From Acidimicrobiaceae bacterium (GTDB lineage Bacteria; Actinomycetota; Acidimicrobiia; Acidimicrobiales; RAAP-2), in assembly GCA_027306525.1 (NCBI GenBank), contig DAHUZM010000065.1:1-35082 (forward strand): a DNA stretch of 35,082 bases, read 5' to 3'. Under the pieces are notes generated by a model. The model was not told the DNA's origin. It did not search any database and saw only the letters and a program-made list of their open reading frames with translations. The position numbers and the translations under genes were made by a program. Shown here piece by piece: positions 29,945-35,082 of this stretch. Each line of letters starts with the position of its first letter. The first letter of the stretch is position 1.

Positions 29945-30349
29945 ATGCTGAAGGGATTCAAGCAGTTCATCATGCGTGGGAACGTGATCGACCTCGCGGT
30001 CGCGGTGGTCATCGGCACTGCATTCAACGCTGTCGTCCAAGCGCTCGTCCACGACCTGCTCACGCCACTCATCTCGGCGATCGTCGGCAACCACAACTTC
30101 GCCAATTTGACCTTCGAGGTCCATCACAGCGTCTTCACTTACGGCGCCTTCATCAACGCCCTGATCGCGTTCGTCTCGATCGCTGCGGCCGTGTACTTCT
30201 TCGTGGTCGCCCCGATGAATTCCATCGCGGCTCGCAGGCGCCGCGGCCAGCCCGAGGAGCCCGACGAGGTCCCCGAGGACATCCAGCTCCTCACGGAGAT
30301 CCGCGACCTCCTGGCTCGCTCATCGAACGGCGGGGACGCCGCCCAGTAG
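29945..30349 (+). CDS. mscL: Large-conductance mechanosensitive channel
   Basis: Channel subunit of 134 aa, the usual MscL length. The N-terminal amphipathic MLKGFKQFIMRGNVIDLAVA leads into the pore helix (AVAVVIGTAFNAVVQALVHD), followed by a periplasmic loop (NHNFANLTFEVHHSVFTYG), a second helix (FINALIAFVSIAAAVYFFVV) and a charged C-terminal bundle (IQLLTEIRDLLA). It opens under membrane tension to release solutes in hypo-osmotic shock. ATG 29945 begins the conserved helix; an upstream in-frame GTG/ATG would add about 25 unrelated residues. AAGGGGG lies about ten bases before the start. Confidence 0.95.
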   Translation: MLKGFKQFIMRGNVIDLAVAVVIGTAFNAVVQALVHDLLTPLISAIVGNHNFANLTFEVHHSVFTYGAFINALIAFVSIAAAVYFFVVAPMNSIAARRRRGQPEEPDEVPEDIQLLTEIRDLLARSSNGGDAAQ

Positions 30350-30359
30350 AGCCGACGCG

Positions 30360-30391
30360 CTCGCGCCGGGGGCGTGAGCTCCCGGCGCGAG
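30360..30391 (+). terminator. Terminator hairpin after mscL
   Basis: CTCGCGCCGGG (30360-30370) pairs perfectly with CCCGGCGCGAG (30381-30391), loop ten bases, starting 11 bases after the mscL stop. It is GC-rich without a T-run, common in such genomes. It places the GTG at 30374 inside the loop and supports ATG 30401 as the next start. Confidence 0.6.
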
Positions 30392-30400
30392 AATGCGGAC

Positions 30401-31177
30401 ATGACCGACACTCCCGGCTCGGCTCGCCGCGCCAACGAAGCGCTTGCCGAGCGACTCGGGGTGCGTGCGCTCAGCCTCCGGGTCGAGCAAACCACCGCGC
30501 TCACCCCCTCATGCCGGCGGATCCGGCTTTCGGGAGAGGAGCTGAGCGAGCTCGATCCCCTCCCGGGTCAAGACGTGATGGTCTCGCTCGACGGGGAGGC
30601 CGAGCGCACCAGGCGTCGCCGGTACACGATCCGCCACCTGGACCGTGGGGCACGCCTCCTCGAACTGGACATCGCACTGCACGGCGACGGGCCCGGGATG
30701 CGCTGGGCCCTTGGGGCGCATCTTGGGGAAAGGGTCGAGGCCATCGGGCCGCGGGGGAAGATCACCCTCGATCCCGAATCTCGGTGGCATCTGTTCGTCG
30801 GCGACGACTCCTTCGCGCCGGCCGCACTCGCCATGGCGGAGGCCGTCGCACGGGACCAAACGGTCATCGTGGTACTCGAGATCGACGCAGCCGGCCACGA
30901 GCAACCACACGAGATCACCGCGCAGCTGCTCGGAGCGCACTGGGTTCCCCGCGACGGCACAGCGCCAGGGGACCCCGAGGCCCTGTGGGCAGCCCTGGCC
31001 ACCGTCGAGCTGCCGGCCGGTCCTGGCCACGCCTACGTCGGCGGGGAGCACGCCGTCGTGGCGCGGCTTCGCGAAGCACTCCTCGAAAGAGGCATGGAAC
31101 CCGACGCGGTGAGCTCCAAGTCCTACTGGCGGCTCGGGCGGCAGAACGCGGCCAACGGCGAGCCCGACCGCGGCTGA
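30401..31177 (+). CDS. Siderophore-interacting protein (FAD ferric reductase family)
   Basis: Flavoreductase-like protein of 258 aa. FAD-binding part with RRRRYTIRHLD and GPGMRWAL; NAD(P)-side domain with LFVGDDSFAPAALAMAEA; and the family's C-terminal HAYVGGEHAVVARLREALLE then SYWRLGRQN. Members release iron from ferric siderophores using NAD(P)H. No siderophore transport or biosynthesis gene is next to it. It ends 16 bases before the acyl-CoA synthetase in the same direction. Confidence 0.85.
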   Translation: MTDTPGSARRANEALAERLGVRALSLRVEQTTALTPSCRRIRLSGEELSELDPLPGQDVMVSLDGEAERTRRRRYTIRHLDRGARLLELDIALHGDGPGMRWALGAHLGERVEAIGPRGKITLDPESRWHLFVGDDSFAPAALAMAEAVARDQTVIVVLEIDAAGHEQPHEITAQLLGAHWVPRDGTAPGDPEALWAALATVELPAGPGHAYVGGEHAVVARLREALLERGMEPDAVSSKSYWRLGRQNAANGEPDRG

Positions 31178-31193
31178 CGGCGATGGCGCCACG

Positions 31194-32702
31194 GTGACGA
31201 GCCCGCGACCGCTCGATTGGACGGGTCATCTTCCGCCGGGCACGTCGTCTTGCTCGCTCGACCTCGGTGCCGGGGGCACCCTTCCGGCCGCATGGGCGGC
31301 ACGCTGGCGCGAGCTCGGGCGGACGCTGCTCCTGCGCGACACCGACGGAACCTGGCTCTCTGCAGCGGACCTCCTCGACGCCACTGCGGAGGCGGCGAGA
31401 CGGCTCACCTCGCGAGGGGCGCGACCCGGCGAGCGAGTGCTGGTGGCCGCCGCGCCCTCAGCCCGGCTCGTCGTCGCGCACTGCGGGGCCCTGCGGGCGG
31501 GCCTCGTCGTCGTGCCGGTCAACCCAGCGGCGTCGCGCCGCGAGCTCGAGGTGGCGATCAACGGTGCTCGACCCGCCGTGGCGATCTGCGGCACCGACGA
31601 GCTGGCCGCCTGGGCGCGCGACGCGGACCCGTCCCTCGTGGTCGTCTCCCCCGCGCTCGAGCTCGCGCCCGACGCAGCACGCGAGCTCGACGCGGCGGCG
31701 CCCAGTGACCCGGCGCTGATCGTCTTCACTTCGGGCACGACCGGGGAGCCCAAGGGCGTCGTGCTCACCCACGCCAACTTGTTGGCCGGAGCGGCATCGG
31801 TCCTCTGTGCCTGGGGATGGAGCGAACGGGATCGGCTCGTACTCGCCCTTCCCCTCTGCCACATTCACGGCCTCGGGATCGCTCTCCACGGTTCTCTCCT
31901 CGCTGGCTCGGCGACGCTCCTCTTCGAGCGATTCGATCCCGAGGCCGTCCTGGGTGAATCGGCTGCTGGGGCGACCATGTTCTTCGGGGTCCCGACCATG
32001 TACGAGCGCCTCGCCGTGGCCGAGGGCGCAGAGCGCCTGGGACGGCTGCGGTTGTGCGTCTCTGGCTCCGCTCCCCTCAGCGCCCTCACGCATCGGCACA
32101 TCGAGGAACGATGCGGACAGGTGGTGCTCGAGCGCTACGGGATGACCGAGACCCTGCTGCTGGTCTCGAACCCGCTTCACGGGGAGCGGCGTCCCGGCAC
32201 CGTCGGATTCCCACTCCCTGGTGTGGAGCTGCGTCTCGATGGCGGAACCAACGAGATCCTCGTGCGAGGACCGAACGTTTTCCACGGGTATCTCGATCTG
32301 CCCGAGGTGAATGCGACGGCCTTTGACGAGGGTTGGTTCCGCACGGGAGATATCGGCGCGATCGACGACGGCTACCTCCGCATCGTCGGCAGGGCGAAGG
32401 AGCTCATTATCACCGGGGGTTACAACGTCTATCCGCGCGAGGTTGAAGACGTCCTCCGCTCGTTTTCAGGCGTCGCCGACGCCGCAGTCGTCGGGACACC
32501 CTCCCAGGAGTGGGGCGAGACGGTCACCGCCTACGTCGAGGCCGCCGACACCTTGGACCTCGAGGCGCTCGAGGCTCACGCCAGACGCGAGCTCGCCCCC
32601 TACAAGCGCCCTTGGCGCTTCTACCGCATCGACTCGCTCCCTCGGAACCTTCTCGGGAAGGTGCTCAAGGAACGGCTCGTCGCGCCGCGCGAGGTCCCCT
32701 GA
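31194..32702 (+). CDS. Acyl-CoA synthetase, malonyl-CoA synthetase (MatB)-like
   Basis: AMP-forming ligase of 502 aa. P-loop VFTSGTTGEPKGVVLTHANL; LPLCHIHGLGIALHGSLL; aromatic motif ERYGMTETLLL followed by NPLHGERRPGTVGFPLPGVEL; hinge and lysine region GRAKELIITGGYNVYPREVED and LPRNLLGKVLKE, with the acyl-adenylating Lys. The segment after the aromatic motif closely resembles malonyl-CoA synthetases, so malonate or a small dicarboxylate is a reasonable substrate, not proven. GTG start. A strong hairpin follows the gene. Confidence 0.85.
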   Translation: MTSPRPLDWTGHLPPGTSSCSLDLGAGGTLPAAWAARWRELGRTLLLRDTDGTWLSAADLLDATAEAARRLTSRGARPGERVLVAAAPSARLVVAHCGALRAGLVVVPVNPAASRRELEVAINGARPAVAICGTDELAAWARDADPSLVVVSPALELAPDAARELDAAAPSDPALIVFTSGTTGEPKGVVLTHANLLAGAASVLCAWGWSERDRLVLALPLCHIHGLGIALHGSLLAGSATLLFERFDPEAVLGESAAGATMFFGVPTMYERLAVAEGAERLGRLRLCVSGSAPLSALTHRHIEERCGQVVLERYGMTETLLLVSNPLHGERRPGTVGFPLPGVELRLDGGTNEILVRGPNVFHGYLDLPEVNATAFDEGWFRTGDIGAIDDGYLRIVGRAKELIITGGYNVYPREVEDVLRSFSGVADAAVVGTPSQEWGETVTAYVEAADTLDLEALEAHARRELAPYKRPWRFYRIDSLPRNLLGKVLKERLVAPREVP

Positions 32703-32741
32703 GCCGCCACCCGACACGATCGAGCCGGACGCTGCAGGGGG

Positions 32742-32773
32742 ACCGAGGGATCGCGGGGTCACGATCCCTCGGT
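32742..32773 (+). terminator. Terminator hairpin after the acyl-CoA synthetase
   Basis: ACCGAGGGATCG (32742-32753) pairs perfectly with CGATCCCTCGGT (32762-32773), loop eight bases. It suggests that the amidase has its own promoter; TAGTGT at 32791-32796 is a possible -10. Confidence 0.6.
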
Positions 32774-32850
32774 GCGCGCGGCACCCCCCGTAGTGTGGCG
32801 GCCATGCGCGTCGCGCCCAGGTCCTCCCTCGCCGCAACACCCGCCTCGCG

Positions 32851-34269
32851 ATGCGCACCATGAGGGCTGACTCGCCGCCGACGGCGCATCCCACGGACCT
32901 GGACCTCGGTGCTGCAGCGGCGGCGCTGGCCGAGGGTGCGCTGTCCTCCGTCGAACTCGTCGAGTCCTGTCTCGATCGCATCGCGCGCTTCGATGGCTCT
33001 CCGAGTCACGAAGGAGAACCGGGGGCAATCAACGCGTGGGTCCGCGTGTATGCGGACGATGCCCGTGCCGCGGCGGTGCGGGCCGACGAGCGGCGGCGAC
33101 CCGAAACCGTGGAGCGTGTCGGGCCAGCTCCGACGCTCTGCGGCGTCCCGATCGGCCTCCAGGACCTCTTCGCGGTGAAGGGCAAGCCGCTCACCGCGTC
33201 GAGCCGCATCCCGACCGACGAGCCGGCTGGTGACAGCGCACTGTGGGCGCGATTGCGAGCATCGGGGATGGTCCTCCTCGGGCACCTCCACACCCACGAG
33301 TTCGGCGCCGGATTGACGACGGACCAGGTCGGCAACCCATGGGATCTCGACAGGACGGCCGGCGGTTCGGCTGGCGGACCGGCCGCCGCAGTGGCGGCTC
33401 GGATGGTGCCGAGCGCAGTCGGGACGGACACCTTCGGCTCCCTCAGGATCCCCGCTGCGCTGTGCGGGATCTCGGGGTTCAAACCCACCCGAGGTGCTCT
33501 TCCCATGGACGGCGTCATACCGCTGTGCCCGCAGCTCGATCACGCAGGACCGATGGCCCGCACGGTCGCCGATTGCGCGCTCTTGTACGAGGCGATGTCT
33601 GGAAGGCCAAGCGCATCGGGGTTCCGAGCGCTCCCGCTCGCAGGGCTCCGGATCGGACGATCACCCCGCTCCTCGATCGATCTCGACGCCGACGTGGCGG
33701 AGTCCTTCGAATCGACGCTCGAGCTCTGCGCCCGGCTCGGCGCCGAGGTGGTGCCCGTCCAGGCGCCGACCGCCCTCGAGGCGATCGACGATTACCTCAA
33801 CCTGTTCGGTCGCGACGTCCTGGACTATCACCGCAAGTTCAAGCAGTTCCGTGACCTCTATCGGCCCTCGGTGCGCTCCCTGCTCGAGCAGAGCGAGGGC
33901 AACCCGATCCGCGGCCGCGGCCTCGACGCAGCGCTCGCCCACCGAGCCGAAACCATCGGCGCGTGGATGGAGTGGTTTGCCACACGAGATGTCTTCGCCC
34001 TCGTCGAGCCGACGGTGGCGGTGGTCGCCCCGCCCCGGGGCGCGGGCTATCAGCAGTTCGGCACGCAGCTCCCGCTCGCGAGATTGGCCTACTACTGGAA
34101 CTGGGTCGGGTTCCCGGTCGTGTCGATCCCAGCCGGGATCGGTAATCGATCCGGGCTGCCCGTCAGCGTCTCTTTGGTCGGTCCGAGCGGCACCGACATC
34201 GATCTGCTACGTGCGGCGATGACGCTGCAAGCCGCGCTCGGGGTCCCCGTGCTGCGCGCGGACGACTGA
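32851..34269 (+). CDS. Amidase-signature protein with Lys-to-Gln change
   Basis: Protein of 472 aa with the amidase-signature fold. The Ser-rich core reads AGGSAGGPAAAVAARMVPSA, then GTDTFGSLRIPAALCG and ISGFKPTRG. The nucleophile Ser197 and the bridging Ser173 are kept, 24 residues apart as in known enzymes. The third catalytic residue, the Lys of the usual VPIAVKD, is Gln104 in VPIGLQDLFAVKG. The nucleophile loop has Phe where Gly is usual. Classical amidase activity is therefore doubtful. ATG codons at 32851 and 32860 are both possible. It follows a MatB-like gene, a pairing reminiscent of malonamidase/malonyl-CoA synthetase. Confidence 0.85.
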   Translation: MRTMRADSPPTAHPTDLDLGAAAAALAEGALSSVELVESCLDRIARFDGSPSHEGEPGAINAWVRVYADDARAAAVRADERRRPETVERVGPAPTLCGVPIGLQDLFAVKGKPLTASSRIPTDEPAGDSALWARLRASGMVLLGHLHTHEFGAGLTTDQVGNPWDLDRTAGGSAGGPAAAVAARMVPSAVGTDTFGSLRIPAALCGISGFKPTRGALPMDGVIPLCPQLDHAGPMARTVADCALLYEAMSGRPSASGFRALPLAGLRIGRSPRSSIDLDADVAESFESTLELCARLGAEVVPVQAPTALEAIDDYLNLFGRDVLDYHRKFKQFRDLYRPSVRSLLEQSEGNPIRGRGLDAALAHRAETIGAWMEWFATRDVFALVEPTVAVVAPPRGAGYQQFGTQLPLARLAYYWNWVGFPVVSIPAGIGNRSGLPVSVSLVGPSGTDIDLLRAAMTLQAALGVPVLRADD

Positions 34270-34306
34270 CGGCTCGGCCGCCCAGGCAGCGCCTCGAGCG
34301 CGCGGC

Positions 34307-34570
34307 TCACGTCGTCCAGGTGGATCCCCTCGTGGACGGTGTGCACCCCGACCAGCCGACGACGTCGACACTCGGTTCGGGATCGTTGTAGCGCAGCGTG
34401 CGCGACCATCCACCGGCTCCAACGCATTCATCGGTCAACGCGCAGAGCTCGGAGGCCATGGGCGGTTGCTCAGCGCCTTGGCCGCCTTTGAACGTCAACT
34501 CCACACCGATCGACACGTTCTGCGGCCGACATGGGCGCACGATTCGGCCATTCGCGAACCTGGTGCGCAT
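34307..34570 (-). CDS. Possible small ORF, unassigned
   Basis: An 87-codon frame whose ATG overlaps the TGA of the broken phosphatase gene (TGATG). It starts MRTRFANGRIVRP and has mostly G/C third positions, but I recognise no family. Because the upstream gene is frameshifted, this could also be decaying sequence. It is the only candidate between the amidase stop and the phosphatase; 34270-34306 shows nothing. Confidence 0.25.
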   Translation of the reverse strand: MRTRFANGRIVRPCRPQNVSIGVELTFKGGQGAEQPPMASELCALTDECVGAGGWSRTLRYNDPEPSVDVVGWSGCTPSTRGSTWTT

Positions 34571-35082
34571 CACGACGCAGCGAGCTTGAGCCGGGTGAAG
34601 GTCGCCCGGACCGGGTCCACTCGGTACACCACATCATGGGGTTGGTCCCATGCGAACGCCGTCGCCGGATCGGCACCGAGAAGCCGCCGGAGCAACATCC
34701 GCCCGATCATCTCGTGTGAGACGACGAGGGGTCGCCTCGACCCGAGCTCTGCGATCCGGCGCAGGGCGATCGCGCCACGGCGGTCGGCGTCGGCGTAGCT
34801 CTCCCCACCGGGAAACCGCCAGGCGTAGCGGTCGGCGGCACGCCGAGCGAGTCGCCCGGGAAAGCGCGCTTCGAGGTGAGCCCCGCCATCACGCCGTGGT
34901 GGACCTCGGCGAGTTCGTCGATCACGGCCAGCCGGACCCCGAGGTGTTCCGCGCACAACTGCGCGGTCGCGGCCGACCGGCCAAGTGGACTGGTGAAGAC
35001 GCCGTCTGGCTGCATCTCGGCCACCGAGATGGCGACCAGGCCGGCCTGTGCCCGGCCGCGTGCGGTGAGGGCCGAGTCGAGC
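34570..35082 (-). pseudogene. Histidine phosphatase (phosphoglycerate mutase-like), frameshifted, partial
   Basis: Two frames of one gene, running off the right edge where the RHG motif should lie. The first frame (to about 34876) reads SPLGRSAATAQLCAEHLGV, then AEVHHGVMAGLT; the second reads EARFPGRLARRAADRYAWRF, PGGESYADADRR and the second catalytic His in LVVSHEMIGRMLLRRL. Intact relatives have a few residues between GLT and EARFP; here only two bases remain at about 34873-34876, consistent with a loss of about ten bases. Either a true pseudogene or an assembly error. Confidence 0.7.

Noticed and set aside
32742-32773. A second 6C-type hairpin
   Set aside because: The loop lacks a run of six C on either strand, and there is no second C-loop hairpin beside it; it fits a terminator.
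1-35082. CRISPR arrays, insertion sequences, rRNA genes, replication origins
   Set aside because: No regularly spaced repeats, transposase or integrase motifs, rRNA segments or origin-like repeat clusters were seen.

Overview
The window is GC-rich DNA with strongly G/C-biased third codon positions and many GTG starts. It carries a 6C-type RNA, lipid II amidation genes (murT-gatD), VapBC modules and genes joined by 4-base ATGA/GTGA overlaps. This points to an actinobacterium, possibly Acidimicrobiia-like; no 16S or other placing marker is present, so that is inference.

Layout. (1) 1-3.6 kb, accessory: three toxin-antitoxin modules with PIN-domain toxins and three different antitoxin folds (Phd/YefM, ribbon-helix-helix, AbrB), plus an APH-type kinase. 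The second and third modules lie between a displaced 3' half of a tRNA-Val gene and the intact tRNA-Val(CAC), and also between two copies of a 25-bp repeat. This looks like the remains of a small element integrated at the tRNA. No integrase is visible. (2) 3.7-11.3 kb: a membrane protein, then a TetR regulator divergent from a tightly coupled operon: acyl-CoA reductase fused to a HAD-IB phosphatase, zinc alcohol dehydrogenase, a divergent LarA-family protein and a PlsC acyltransferase. Two copies of a near-palindrome fill the 46-bp divergent gap. I do not recognise this gene set as a characterised pathway; an unusual lipid is the likely product. (3) 11.3-14.8 kb, minus strand: HAD-IB/PlsC fusion, murT and gatD as one overlapping operon. 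A 6C RNA with two C-rich hairpin loops and its own consensus-like promoter lies just upstream. (4) 14.8-18.4 kb: LysR regulator, glutamate decarboxylase and a secreted DUF3089 hydrolase. (5) 18.4-25 kb: TldD/TldE protease pair, a membrane CHASE-like/GGDEF/EAL protein whose first transmembrane helix lies upstream of any ATG, GTG or TTG in frame, and RlmN. (6) 25-29.8 kb: acyl-CoA dehydrogenase, two small membrane proteins, and a minus-strand SDR / CHAD / disulfide-flavoprotein group. (7) 29.9-35 kb: mscL, a siderophore-interacting flavoreductase, a MatB-like acyl-CoA synthetase, an amidase-signature protein whose catalytic Lys is Gln, and a frameshifted histidine phosphatase running off the end.

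The items most worth following are the LarA-containing lipid operon, the 6C RNA next to the lipid/peptidoglycan operon, the tRNA-flanked toxin-antitoxin islet, the Lys-less amidase and the missing canonical start of the c-di-GMP protein. Transcript starts, operators and terminators are read from sequence only.
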